A stretch of DNA of 64,000 nt from Actinomadura flavalba DSM 45200 (GTDB lineage Bacteria; Actinomycetota; Actinomycetes; Streptosporangiales; Streptosporangiaceae), in the NCBI RefSeq assembly GCF_000374305.1, contig NZ_KB894099.1, positions 1 through 64,000 on the forward strand, given 5' to 3'. The notes below the pieces were generated by a model. The model searched no databases. It saw nothing but the letters and a program-made list of their open reading frames with translations, and was not told the DNA's origin. The position numbers and the translations under genes are program-made. The first letter of the stretch is position 1, and every line of letters starts with the position of its first letter. Below, in pieces: positions 17,430-26,072 of this stretch.

Positions 17430-19649
17430 TCACCACCAGGGCGGGCGGTACTCGGGCTCGTCCTCGTCCTCGGCCGGTTCCTCGGCCGCCCACCAGGCCG
17501 GACGCGCGGCGGGCTCGGGGGCGGCGGGCTCGGCGAGCGCACTCCGCCGGAACGCCTCCCACGACTCGTCGTCGAAGTCCTCGTCCTCGGACGCGGCAGG
17601 CACCTGGACGTGCGACTCGGTGACCGACGACGCCCCCGAGGGACCGGCACCCGCCCCTTCTCCCCGCGCCGTCCGGACGGCCTCCCCCGAACCCGACCAC
17701 GGGGACCTGCCGGGGACCCCGGCCGAAGACCCGGACGCCTGACCGTCAATCCCAGCCCCACCCTCACGCGAGACCCGCTGATCCTCCCGACCACGCGACT
17801 CACCCGAAGCAACACGCACGTCGCCCGAAGACGACCCGGACCCAGCAGAGCGCTCGCCATCCGAGGACGGTCCGCCGCGCGACTCGTCCGGAGCAACACG
17901 CGCGCCGCCCGAAGACGACCCAGACCCAGCAAAGCCCTTGCCTGACGACGGCTCAGCGCGCAACTCGGACGCAGCAACGCCCCCGTCACCCGAGGGCAGC
18001 TCGGACGCTGCGAAGCGCGCGTCACCCGAAGACGGCTCAACGCGCCGCTCGTCCGGAGCAACGCGCGCGCCGCCCGAAGGCGGCCCCGACGCCGCGAAGC
18101 CCTTGCCGCCTGGCGACGGCTCGGCGCGCAGCTCGTCTGGAGCGACGCGCGGGTCGCTCGGAGGCGGCTCTGGGGCGCCGCGTTCGGCGTGGAAGGGCTG
18201 GGTGGAGCGCGGGTCGGCCGACGGGGGTTTCGGGGTGGTGTGTTCGGTTCGGAGGGGTGGGTGGGGGCGTGTTTCGGCCGGGCGTGGCTTCGGTGCGGTG
18301 TACGCGAGGGGGGTGGCGTCGTCCGGCGGTGGGCCGCCCACCGTGACCGCGACGGGGCGCGGAGACGGGGCGGCGTCGGGGTGGCGCTGGCGCCAGCCGA
18401 GGACGAGGCCCGCCAGGACCAGCACTCCCCCGCCGCCGAGGATGCCGTAGACGAGCGTGTTGGAGTCGTGGACCGGCGCCGCCTCCTCGGCCGCCGGAGA
18501 CGACGACGCCTGCGGCGACGGCGGCGTGCCGCCCGCCCCCCGGTTCAGCCGGGCCGCCGCCGCCAGGGCGCGCGCCGCGTCCAGCGGGCCCGCGCAGCGC
18601 GGCGAGCCCGTCGGGCGGCCGGGGCGCGCGGGCGCTCCCGTCACGAGCGCCTGCCGCACCTGGTCGGGCGTGAGCCGCGGATACCGCGACCGGACCAGCG
18701 CCGCGACCCCGGCCGCCATCGCCGACGACGGGCTCGTCCCCGTCCCGACGACGTAGCCGCCGCCCGCGTCCGCGCTGACGATCTCGACGCCCGGCGCGCA
18801 CACCGCCACGTACGCGCGGCGGCTGCTGTCCTTCCAGACGCGCCCGCGCTGGTCCAGCGCGCCGACCGCGATCACGCCCGGATACGCCGCCGGGAAGTTC
18901 TTCCGGTTCGCCCCCGCGCCGTCGTTCCCGGCCGACGCGATCAGCACGACGCCCTTCGACTGCGCGTACTTGATCGCCTGCTCCTCGGCGGCGCTGCCCT
19001 CGTAGTAGAGCTGCCCGCCGCCGAGCGACATGTTGATGACCTGCGCGCCCTGGTCGGTCGCGTACCGGATGCCCTGCGCGACCGCGTCCCGGTTCCGTGC
19101 GGCGGGGCCGCCGCGCCGCATCGGGTCGTCGTTCTCCCACGTGACGCGGATCGACAGCACCCGGCTCTGCGGCGCGACGCCGATCACGCCGTTCCGTCCG
19201 CCGGGACCGTTGCCGCGCCCCGCGATGATGCTGGCCATCGACGTCCCGTGACGCCCCCAGAACTTCGTGCCGGGACGCCGCTCCCCGCCGGTGAGGTCGG
19301 GCCCGGTGAGGACGCGTCCGGCCAGGTCGCGGTGGCGGCGGTCGACGCCGGTGTCGAGCACGGCGACCGTCACGCCCGCGCCGCGCGAGTACTTCCAGGC
19401 CCGGTTCGTCCGCAGCGACGCCAGATGCCATTCGCGTTCGCGGATCTGGTCGGCGCGGGCGCGCAGCACGGAGTTCGCGGACGCGCCGCGCACCTGCGCG
19501 GGTCCGTCGCCGTGCGGCGCGAGCGCCAGCGGAACGGCGACGGCGGCGGTCAGCGTGAGGACGGTCAGCGCGCCGCCGACGCGGACACCGGGCGTCACCG
19601 GTGCGCGGTACGGACGGGGACGCCGGACACGGTGACGTGCCTTGCCCAC
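17430..19649 (-). CDS. mycosin-like subtilisin protease (S8) with long repeat tail
   Basis: A 739-aa protease starting at GTG 19649 with GGAGGAGG eight bases upstream. An N-terminal signal/TM segment (about 20-45) is followed by the S8 domain: Asp in VAVLDTGVD, His in GRHGTSMAS, Ser in GTSPSSAMAAG. A C-terminal TM lies at about 395-415. This order matches MycP, the protease of type VII secretion. Unlike usual mycosins, it has about 300 further residues, mostly Ser/Gly/Pro/Ala repeats and an acidic Trp-rich end (PEYRPPWW). No ecc genes are nearby. Confidence 0.88.
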   Translation of the reverse strand: MGKARHRVRRPRPYRAPVTPGVRVGGALTVLTLTAAVAVPLALAPHGDGPAQVRGASANSVLRARADQIREREWHLASLRTNRAWKYSRGAGVTVAVLDTGVDRRHRDLAGRVLTGPDLTGGERRPGTKFWGRHGTSMASIIAGRGNGPGGRNGVIGVAPQSRVLSIRVTWENDDPMRRGGPAARNRDAVAQGIRYATDQGAQVINMSLGGGQLYYEGSAAEEQAIKYAQSKGVVLIASAGNDGAGANRKNFPAAYPGVIAVGALDQRGRVWKDSSRRAYVAVCAPGVEIVSADAGGGYVVGTGTSPSSAMAAGVAALVRSRYPRLTPDQVRQALVTGAPARPGRPTGSPRCAGPLDAARALAAAARLNRGAGGTPPSPQASSSPAAEEAAPVHDSNTLVYGILGGGGVLVLAGLVLGWRQRHPDAAPSPRPVAVTVGGPPPDDATPLAYTAPKPRPAETRPHPPLRTEHTTPKPPSADPRSTQPFHAERGAPEPPPSDPRVAPDELRAEPSPGGKGFAASGPPSGGARVAPDERRVEPSSGDARFAASELPSGDGGVAASELRAEPSSGKGFAGSGSSSGGARVAPDESRGGPSSDGERSAGSGSSSGDVRVASGESRGREDQRVSREGGAGIDGQASGSSAGVPGRSPWSGSGEAVRTARGEGAGAGPSGASSVTESHVQVPAASEDEDFDDESWEAFRRSALAEPAAPEPAARPAWWAAEEPAEDEDEPEYRPPWW
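17793..18161 (-). repeat. degenerate 27-28-residue tandem repeat in the mycosin-like protein
   Basis: Residues 497-619 contain four units of 27 or 28 aa and a 13-aa partial unit, built on the pattern (P/S)SGGARVAPDERR.EPSSG followed by a .FAAS-like end. Charge and Ser/Gly content are conserved while the sequence drifts, as expected for a disordered cytoplasmic tail. Confidence 0.8.
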
Positions 19650-19766
19650 GCGCGCACCTCCTCCCGGCCGCGAGCCCCGGGGACCTCCCCGGCCCGCCGA
19701 GCACGGGGCACACATTGTGCCACGCCGTTCCCGACCGGCCCTCGGCACCTTCCCGGCACCGGACGG

Positions 19767-20228
19767 CTACGCGCAGGACCCCATCGGCCGGTCGCAGTGG
19801 ACGAGGTCGCCGCCCAGGTCACGGCGGACGCCGTCGACCAGTTCACCGGGTCCGGTGACGAGCCAGTTCGGCCCGGTCAGGACCGCGAACGGGCCGGTGT
19901 CGCCGAGCGCGCTCTGCGCGACGCCCGTCCGCCAGCTCTGCGCCGTCTCCTCGGCCGTCATGCCGAGGTCGGACGCGAGGACCGTCCCGGCGACGTACCG
20001 GCCCTGGAAGCGGCACTCGACCCGTTCGGCGTCGTCGTCGCACTCGGTGGCGCCGTGCCTGCGCAGCACCTCGGTGATGGCCGTGGCATCGCGCTGCGCC
20101 GTGGCGCTCGCGACGGGCCGCGCGCCGTCGCCGCCGCCGGGGCCGAGCACGAGGAACGCGGCCGCGCCCCCGGACGCGAGCACGGTGGCGCCCACGGCAC
20201 CGGCGACGAGGATGCGCTGGGATCTCAT
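19767..20228 (-). CDS. exported hypothetical protein
   Basis: A 153-aa protein (157 aa if the ATG at 20240 is used). An N-terminal hydrophobic segment (about 6-32, ILVAGAVGATVLASGGAAAF) is a signal peptide or anchor. The remaining 120 residues carry four cysteines that could pair. I do not recognise a family. It is separate from the protease gene by 117 bp and from the symporter operon terminator by about 80 bp. Confidence 0.65.
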   Translation of the reverse strand: MRSQRILVAGAVGATVLASGGAAAFLVLGPGGGDGARPVASATAQRDATAITEVLRRHGATECDDDAERVECRFQGRYVAGTVLASDLGMTAEETAQSWRTGVAQSALGDTGPFAVLTGPNWLVTGPGELVDGVRRDLGGDLVHCDRPMGSCA

Positions 20229-20307
20229 TCGCACCAGCATGCCGTACCCGTCGGTAACAAGAGCCGTCCGGCGCTGTTAGCCCGCCCACGTCAGTGACCA
20301 CCGACGA

Positions 20308-20345
20308 CCGCGCATCCGGGCCCCGCGCGAAGCCCGGATGCGCGG
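20308..20345 (-). terminator. terminator of the symporter operon
   Basis: A 14-bp perfect stem (20308-20321 with 20332-20345) and 10-nt loop, 5 bp past the symporter stop. Confidence 0.8.
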
Positions 20346-20350
20346 GGTCA

Positions 20351-22048
20351 TCAGACCGCGCCTGCGCCCGTCAGCGAACGCACCGACAGATCGTCGTGCT
20401 TGTCCGCGTCGGGCTTCTCGCGGCTGAGCAGGGTGCCGAGCACCGCGCACAGGAATCCGCACGGGATCGACACCAGGCCCGGGTTCTCCATCGGGAAGAC
20501 GTGGAAGTCGACGCCCGCCGGGAACAGCGACAGGCTCGCGCCCGTCACCGGGTCGACCTTCCCCGACACCACCGGCGACAGGAACACCAGCACCAACGAG
20601 CTGGCCAGCCCGCCGTAGATGCCCGCGACGACGCCGACGGTGTTGAACCGCTTCCAGAACAGCGACAGCGTGATCGCCGGGAGGTTCGCCGCCGCCGCCA
20701 TCGCGAACGCCAGCGCCACCAGGAAGGCCACGTTCAGGTTCTTGGCGATGACCGCCAGCACGATCGCCAGCGTCCCGATGAGGAGCGCCGACAGCCGCGC
20801 CACCGCCACCTCCTGCGACTCGCGCGGCCGGCCGAGCATCAGGACGTGCCCGAAGAAGTCGTGCGCCAGCGACGTCGAGGACGCCAGCACCAGCCCCGAC
20901 ACGACCGCGAGGATCGTCGCGAACGCGACCGCCGCGATGAACGCCAGCAGGATCTCCCCGCCGAGCGTCCCCCAGAAGTACTGCCCGACCGCCTGCGCGA
21001 GCTGCGGCGCGGCCGTGTTGCCGGCCGGGTCCTGGGCGACGATCGCGGCCCGCCCCACCAGCGCCGCCGCGCCGAAGCCCAGCGCCAGCGTCATCAGGTA
21101 GAACGCGCCGACCAGGCCGATCGCCCAGTTCACCGAGGTGCGCGCGGCCCGTGCGTCCGGGACGGTGAAGAACCGCGTCACGATGTGCGGCAGGCCCGCC
21201 GTGCCGAGGATCAGCGCGAGCGCGAGGCTGAGGAAGTCGAGTTTGTTGACGAGCGTCTGCCAGGCGTCGCCCGGCACGTCCTTGCCGTACTTCAGCCCCG
21301 GCTGGAGGAACGCGTCCTTCTGCCCGCTGGCCTCGGCGGCCGACCCCAGCAGCGAACTCGGGTTGAAGCCGAACCGCGCCAGCACCAGCCCGCTCAGCAC
21401 GACCGCGCCGCCCAGCAGCAGCACCGCCTTGATGATCTGCACCCAGGTGGTGCCCTTCATCCCGCCGAACATCACGTAGAAGATCATCAACGCGCCGACG
21501 ACGATGATCGTCATCGTCTTCGCGGTGGCCGCGCCCATGCCGAGGAAGTTCTCCCCCGGCTGGATGCCGAGCAGCAGCGACACCAGCGCGCCCGCGCCGA
21601 CCATCTGCGCCAGCAGGTAGAACACCGACACGGTCACGGTCGAGATCGCGGCGGCGGTGCGCACCGGCGGCTGCCGCATCCGGTACGACAGGACGTCGGC
21701 CATCGTGAACCGGCCCGCGTTGCGCATCAGCTCCACGAACAGCAGCGTCAGCAGCCACGCGACGAGGAACCCGATCGAGTACAGGAACCCGTCGTAACCG
21801 GACAGCGCGATGATGCCCGCGATGCCGAGGAACGACGCGGCCGACATGTAGTCGCCCGCGAGCGCGATGCCGTTCTGCGGGCCGGAGAAGACGCGCCCGC
21901 CCGCGTAGAAGTCGGTGGCGCCGCGCGTGTTGGCGCGGGCCCACACGGTGATGCCGAGCGTGATGCCGATGAACGCCAGGAACATCACGAACGTCAGCGC
22001 GCGTCCCCCGGCGACGTCCGCCGGGGTCGTCGCCATCAGCCACCTCAT
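20351..22048 (-). CDS. sodium:solute symporter, acetate/monocarboxylate type (ActP/MctC)
   Basis: A 565-aa SSS-family transporter with about 13 TM helices. NGIALAGDYMSAASFLGIAG is the sodium-site helix seen in ActP/MctC cation-acetate symporters, and AAAANLPAITLSLFWKRFNTVG is the conserved late loop. The ATG at 22048 overlaps the stop of the DUF485 gene as ATGA, so the two are coupled. The DUF485-actP order is the usual acetate-uptake arrangement. Acetate, pyruvate or propionate may be the substrate. Confidence 0.92.
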   Translation of the reverse strand: MRWLMATTPADVAGGRALTFVMFLAFIGITLGITVWARANTRGATDFYAGGRVFSGPQNGIALAGDYMSAASFLGIAGIIALSGYDGFLYSIGFLVAWLLTLLFVELMRNAGRFTMADVLSYRMRQPPVRTAAAISTVTVSVFYLLAQMVGAGALVSLLLGIQPGENFLGMGAATAKTMTIIVVGALMIFYVMFGGMKGTTWVQIIKAVLLLGGAVVLSGLVLARFGFNPSSLLGSAAEASGQKDAFLQPGLKYGKDVPGDAWQTLVNKLDFLSLALALILGTAGLPHIVTRFFTVPDARAARTSVNWAIGLVGAFYLMTLALGFGAAALVGRAAIVAQDPAGNTAAPQLAQAVGQYFWGTLGGEILLAFIAAVAFATILAVVSGLVLASSTSLAHDFFGHVLMLGRPRESQEVAVARLSALLIGTLAIVLAVIAKNLNVAFLVALAFAMAAAANLPAITLSLFWKRFNTVGVVAGIYGGLASSLVLVFLSPVVSGKVDPVTGASLSLFPAGVDFHVFPMENPGLVSIPCGFLCAVLGTLLSREKPDADKHDDLSVRSLTGAGAV

Positions 22049-22923
22049 CCCAACCACCCCGCGTCGGGCCGGACGGTGCCCGTCCAGCCGCCGTCGCGCG
22101 TGCGGCGCTGCTCGGGGCCCTCCTGGGCGCGCGAGCCGAGTTCGACGGTGCGGTCGGCGGGGCCGTGCGGGGGGTGTTCGGCGTCCTTGGCCTCGGCGGC
22201 GGCGGGCTGCGCGTCGCCGGGGAGGGGCAGGGCCGGGATCACCTGCGTCCGCGTCGTGTCCTCGTGGGCGGCGGGACGGCGCGGCGGGGTCGGTTCGATC
22301 GTCTGCTCCGTACTCGGGGAGGGGACGGCGGGCCGTTTCGCGTGCCGGGGGGCCGGAGCCGGTCGCTCGGCGCCCTCCTCGACCGCGCGGCGGGGGGCCG
22401 GGGCGGCCACGGCCGGACGTTCGGCGCCCTCGACGGCCGGGCGGGCGGGGCGCTCGACGGCGGGGCGGGCCGCGTCCTCGACCATCGTGCCGCGCCGGGA
22501 CGCCGCGACCTCTGCGCGGCGGGCGGCGGCCTCGACCGCCGCCGGACGGCGCGGATACGGGGCGCCGCTCTCGGCCTCGGCGCGGAGCTGCACGGCGAGC
22601 GGGTCGATCGACCGGCGCGAGTAGAACGTGTAGCCCCAGGCGAGCACGAACGTCGAGACAAACTGGAGGACTCCGAGGACCAGCGCGACGTTCACGTTCC
22701 CGGCGACCGGCCGCGCCATGAACCCCCGCGCGAACGCCGACAGCAGCACGTAGACCAGGTACCAGCCGAGGAACGACCCGACGACCGCGAGGGCGAGCCG
22801 CCGGAACCTCCGTCTCAGCAGCAGGAACCTCTCGTCGCGTGCCATGAGCGCGTAGCGCGTCCCCGGCCGATGCCGGGCCCGAGCACCGTCGCGGCGCTCG
22901 GGTGGCCGCGAGTCCCAGACCAT
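22045..22923 (-). CDS. DUF485 membrane protein with Pro/Ala-rich tail
   Basis: A 292-aa protein starting at ATG 22923 with GGGAGGG six bases before it. Residues about 27-125 are the DUF485 domain with two TM helices (ALAVVGSFLGWYLVYVLLSAF and NVALVLGVLQFVSTFVLAWGY), matching the YjcH-type partner of acetate permease. The last 165 residues are a low-complexity tail with repeats of RPAVE, APAPRR and AERPA, absent from the ~100-aa standard family members. Coupled to the symporter by a 4-bp overlap. Confidence 0.85.
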   Translation of the reverse strand: MVWDSRPPERRDGARARHRPGTRYALMARDERFLLLRRRFRRLALAVVGSFLGWYLVYVLLSAFARGFMARPVAGNVNVALVLGVLQFVSTFVLAWGYTFYSRRSIDPLAVQLRAEAESGAPYPRRPAAVEAAARRAEVAASRRGTMVEDAARPAVERPARPAVEGAERPAVAAPAPRRAVEEGAERPAPAPRHAKRPAVPSPSTEQTIEPTPPRRPAAHEDTTRTQVIPALPLPGDAQPAAAEAKDAEHPPHGPADRTVELGSRAQEGPEQRRTRDGGWTGTVRPDAGWLG

Positions 22924-22952
22924 CCGGCCCTCCCTGATCTTGTGACCCTGTG

Positions 22953-22969
22953 TAGTGCTGACATCACTA
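22953..22969 (-). promoter_or_regulatory. possible operator of the DUF485-symporter operon
   Basis: The inverted repeat TAGTG-N7-CACTA lies 30 bp upstream of the operon in an A+T-richer stretch, between a TTGATC and a TACACA box that could be its promoter on the minus strand. The rest of 22970-23182 holds nothing recognisable. Confidence 0.35.
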
Positions 22970-23182
22970 TGAGATCAAAGATTGGTGGCCGGTACCGCCC
23001 GCTTGGCGAGAATGGAGGAAAAAGACTTCAGAGCCAGGTCAATATGGCCTCGCAGCCAGCCCGAATAGACCGATTGATTGGGACAAAAGCCGAACTAAAC
23101 GGCGAATACTGCTACCGACCGGGGAATCGCGCCTTACCCGAAGGCGGACTCCCCGGACGGCGGCCCGCCCGAGCACGGACGG

Positions 23183-24331
23183 TCACGCCCCGGGCCCGCC
23201 GATCACGGGTCCGTCCGGCCACAGCCGGACGAGATCGTCCGGCGTCAGCGGCTCCCGGTACGCGGTGCGCAACACGGCGTCGGCCGTCCCGGCATCGGCC
23301 TCGGCGAGCCGGACGAACCAGTCGGCCCCGGCCGGATACACCCACAGGTAGGACCGCAGCAGCGGGTCGTCGCGCCGGTCCTTGACGACCTGCCGCCCGA
23401 TCTTCCCGTCCCACCAGGGCATCCACGCCAGCATGTCGGCGGCGGCCTCGTCCACGGACGCCCCGGCGTTCACCGCCAAATGCGACCGGGCCCGGACGAG
23501 CTGGACGAAGTGGTCGAGCCGCGTGCGCGCGACGAGCACGGCGTCGTCGGGCAGCAGGAACAGCGGCAGCGCCTGCGCCAGCCCCTCCAACATCACCTGG
23601 TAGAGCGCATGCACGGAGAACACCCGCACCCACGGCACGTCCTCCCGCGCGGCCCGCGCGGCGAGGCTGACGCTCTGGAGCCCGTGCCCGAGCACCTCGT
23701 GCAGCGCGAACTGCCGCGCTCCGGCGGCCGTGAAGTCGATGTGCGGCAGGTTGAGCCGCAACCGCACCTCGTCCCCGGCGCCGTCCAGCCAGTACGCCCA
23801 GTAGACGTCGTCGACGGCGACGCTCTCCATCGTCAGCCGGTACGCGGCGGTGCTCCCGGTGGCGGCCCGGACGACCGGTTCCAGCTCGGCGACGGCGTCC
23901 CGGATGGCGTCGGGCGCGTCACCCACGTCCAGCCGCCCCTCGACCTCCCGCAACTCCCGGTTGGCCCCCTCACCCCAGGCGACACCGACGGCGTCCAAGG
24001 CCGCCCGAGCCTCCCCGGCGACCCGATGCAGGTACTCGTCCGACCACCCCGCGACCCCGCACCCCTGCGTGGCCCGCACGTATTCGTCCAGAGGCACCCG
24101 AGCCCCGAGCAACGCGTCCAGATAGGCGACGTCAGCGTCGATCCGAGCAAGCACGGCCCCCTCAGCGGCCCCCCGAAGCCCGACAAGCCGCTCCCGCACG
24201 ACCTCCCGAGAGATCCCAGCGACCTCCCCACCGGGCACACAGTCAAAATCGACGACGGCCTGCCCGCCCACGCTCCGCTCGAACGCATCCCACCCACGCA
24301 CGAGCCCCTCGACATCATCCCGAACACCCAT
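23183..24331 (-). CDS. putative zinc metallopeptidase-like protein
   Basis: A 382-aa soluble protein. The only strong motif is HEVLGHGLQS at about residue 208, an HExxGH zinc site. An acidic helix (SVDEAAADMLAWMPWWDG, about 310) could supply the third ligand. The layout recalls DUF885-type zincins, but I cannot place it in a defined peptidase family. No signal peptide. The first 150 residues are helical and acidic. It is monocistronic, just upstream (on the other strand) of tRNA-Thr. Confidence 0.7.
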   Translation of the reverse strand: MGVRDDVEGLVRGWDAFERSVGGQAVVDFDCVPGGEVAGISREVVRERLVGLRGAAEGAVLARIDADVAYLDALLGARVPLDEYVRATQGCGVAGWSDEYLHRVAGEARAALDAVGVAWGEGANRELREVEGRLDVGDAPDAIRDAVAELEPVVRAATGSTAAYRLTMESVAVDDVYWAYWLDGAGDEVRLRLNLPHIDFTAAGARQFALHEVLGHGLQSVSLAARAAREDVPWVRVFSVHALYQVMLEGLAQALPLFLLPDDAVLVARTRLDHFVQLVRARSHLAVNAGASVDEAAADMLAWMPWWDGKIGRQVVKDRRDDPLLRSYLWVYPAGADWFVRLAEADAGTADAVLRTAYREPLTPDDLVRLWPDGPVIGGPGA

Positions 24332-24403
24332 CCCCCGACCCTAAATCCAGTTACGCACCCCACCCCACCCCCCGGTACGCTGATCCAGACCAAGCACGAC
24401 CCC

Positions 24404-24477
24404 GCCTCCGTAGCTCAGCCGGCCAGAGCAGCCGCCTTGTAAGCGGCAGGTCATCGGTTCGAACCCGATCGGAGGCT
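24404..24477 (+). tRNA. tRNA-Thr (anticodon UGU)
   Basis: Full cloverleaf: acceptor GCCTCCG/CGGAGGC, D-stem GCTC/GAGC, anticodon stem GCCGC/GCGGC with loop CTTGTAA (anticodon TGT), T-stem ATCGG/CCGAT with loop TTCGAAC. CCA is not encoded. Its 3' half is the attachment site of the element to the right. Confidence 0.97.
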
Positions 24478-24478
24478 C
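24432..24478 (+). repeat. attL: 47-bp direct repeat in tRNA-Thr
   Basis: Identical over 47 bp to 29377-29423. It covers the anticodon loop, T-arm and 3' acceptor strand, the usual target of tyrosine recombinases. The intact tRNA is kept at this end. Confidence 0.93.
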
Positions 24479-24527
24479 ATCCCGTCTCTGAACTGCACGA
24501 ACACCGTCCCACGATGGTGGTGCAGCA

Positions 24528-25349
24528 GTGCCGAAGCACAAGTCAGAGGCCGCCTTCCCCATCTCCCGCCCGGTGGGGAACGCTGCGGGGCATGGGGGCG
24601 ACTCCCACACCATGGGGTCCTCCGCCGTGCCCGACATCAGCTCCTTCGAGCCCGAGATCGTGTCGTTCCGCCGCTACCTGCGGGCGACCAACAAGTCCCC
24701 CAAGACGATCAAGATCTACACCCAGGCGGCCGAGAAGTTCGCCCGCTTCCTGGTCGCCCAGACCGACTGCACCCAGTGGATGGACGTCGAGCAGCGTGAC
24801 GTCCAGGAGCACACGATCACGATCCTGGAGGAGCACTCCCCCGGCTACGCCTCGAACCAGTTCAGGACGCTCCAGGCGTTCTTGAAGTGGTGGGCCGACG
24901 AGGAGGACCTGCCCAACGTCATGCTCGGGATGAAGGGGCCGATCGTCCCCGAGAAGCTCGTCCCGGTCATCTCGATGACCACCGTGCAGGCCCTGCTCAA
25001 GACCAGCGAGGGCAAGTCGTTCGTCGCCCGCCGCGACATGGCGATCCTGCTGGTCTTCATCGACTGCGGCCTGCGCCTGGGCGAGCTGGTCGGCCTCAAG
25101 GTCAACGACATCGACTTGGAGATGAAGGTTCTCTACGTCACCGGCAAGGGCCGCCGCTCCAGGGCCGTGCCGTTCGGCCACCGCACCGCTATGGCCCTGG
25201 ACCGCGACCTGCGCGAGCGCTCCAAGCAGAAGCTGGCCCACCTGGACTCCCTGTGGCTCGGCACGCAGGGCGAGGGTCGAGGTGATCTTGCCGATCATCA
25301 CCAGGTCCCCGTGACGCGGGGCCGAGGCGACGAAGATGAGCCTGCGTAG
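24528..25349 (+). pseudogene. tyrosine recombinase (integrase), 3' truncated
   Basis: The N-terminal SAM-like core-binding domain (about 35-120, RYLRATNKSPKTIKIYTQAAEKF) and the start of the catalytic domain (CGLRLGELVGLKVNDID with the first catalytic Arg, then VTGKGRRSRAVPFG) are intact. At about residue 247 (LDSLWLGTQG) homology stops and the frame runs into antisense terminase sequence. The HxxR, H/W and Tyr residues are missing, so it cannot recombine DNA. The start is uncertain (GTG 24528 or ATG 24612). Confidence 0.9.
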
Positions 25350-25472
25350 AAGCGGGGACACCGTCTTGCCCGAGCGGATCGAGCCGGTCGCGATGTTGAT
25401 GCGCGCTTCGCTGTGGGCAACGAAGTCGATCTGCCTGCGGCTGAGGGGTGGGGCGTACAGGAGAGCCGACAT
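25270..25472 (-). pseudogene. phage terminase large subunit, N-terminal fragment
   Basis: Starts at ATG 25472 with a GGAGG eight bases upstream. About 67 residues remain: the adenine-binding Q of SRRQIDFV and the Walker A loop GSIRSGKTV are recognisable, followed by HGDLVMIGK. The coding sequence then joins, tail to tail, the truncated integrase; the frame continues only as antisense. More than 80% of a normal TerL is missing. Confidence 0.82.
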
Positions 25473-25483
25473 GCGCCCTCCGC

Positions 25484-25974
25484 TCACTCCTGTACGGCGA
25501 CCGCCTTGAGTGCCTCACCGAGCTGGCCGGCATCGAGCGGGCGGTGTCGGTACCGGTGTCGGCGTCGTGCAAGTCGAGCTTGAGATGCTTGTCGAGCAGC
25601 AGGCCGGGCGCCCGGACGTAGGCGAGCTGCTCGTGCGGAGGCGGGGTGTCCAGCTCGTCCTGCACACGCCGCCCCTCGCGCCCCACGTACTCGATGCGCC
25701 GGTAGCGTCCCCAGATCTGGGCACGCAGTCTCTCGACGTCTCCCAGGAGATCGTCGGCGAGCTGCCTGCGCCGAGCCTTGGCATCGAGCTGTGCGGCAGC
25801 CACGGCTTGTGCGGTCTGGGAGCGATCGAAGCTGAGTCCCATCTCTGCGCAGTGCCGGGTGATCGTCTTCACACTGCGACCCAGCTCCCGCGCGATGGCG
25901 TTCCGGGAGCGACCTTCGGCATGTAGCGCACGCATCTGCTCACGCTCCACCTCAGTGACCGGAGTGCCCGCCAT
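25484..25974 (-). pseudogene. phage terminase small subunit-like HTH protein, frameshifted near the end
   Basis: Starts at ATG 25974 (MAGTPVTEVEREQMRALHAE). An HTH (RSRNAIARELGRSVKTITRHCAEMG) is followed by a long basic helix, as in TerS or resolvase-like DNA-packaging proteins. At about 25515 the frame breaks. A one-base shift gives DAGQLGEALKAVAVQE and a TGA at 25484, 12 bp before TerL. Without the shift, translation runs on antisense to TerL. The position just before TerL supports TerS. Confidence 0.7.
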
Positions 25975-26072
25975 CGGCCACCTCCGTGCGTGTGAGGGCG
26001 AGGATCGACTGATTGGCAGGGGAACCAACCGGTTCCAGCTTCTTCGAGGACGAGGACCAGTAGCTTGATGCC

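Noticed and set aside
17793..18161. Regular spaced repeats suggesting a CRISPR array
   Set aside because: Units are in-frame protein repeats of 81-84 bp with variable sequence; no short identical repeats or spacers.
24543..25270. Minus-strand continuation of the TerL frame
   Set aside because: It is antisense to the integrase gene; no terminase motif after Walker A.
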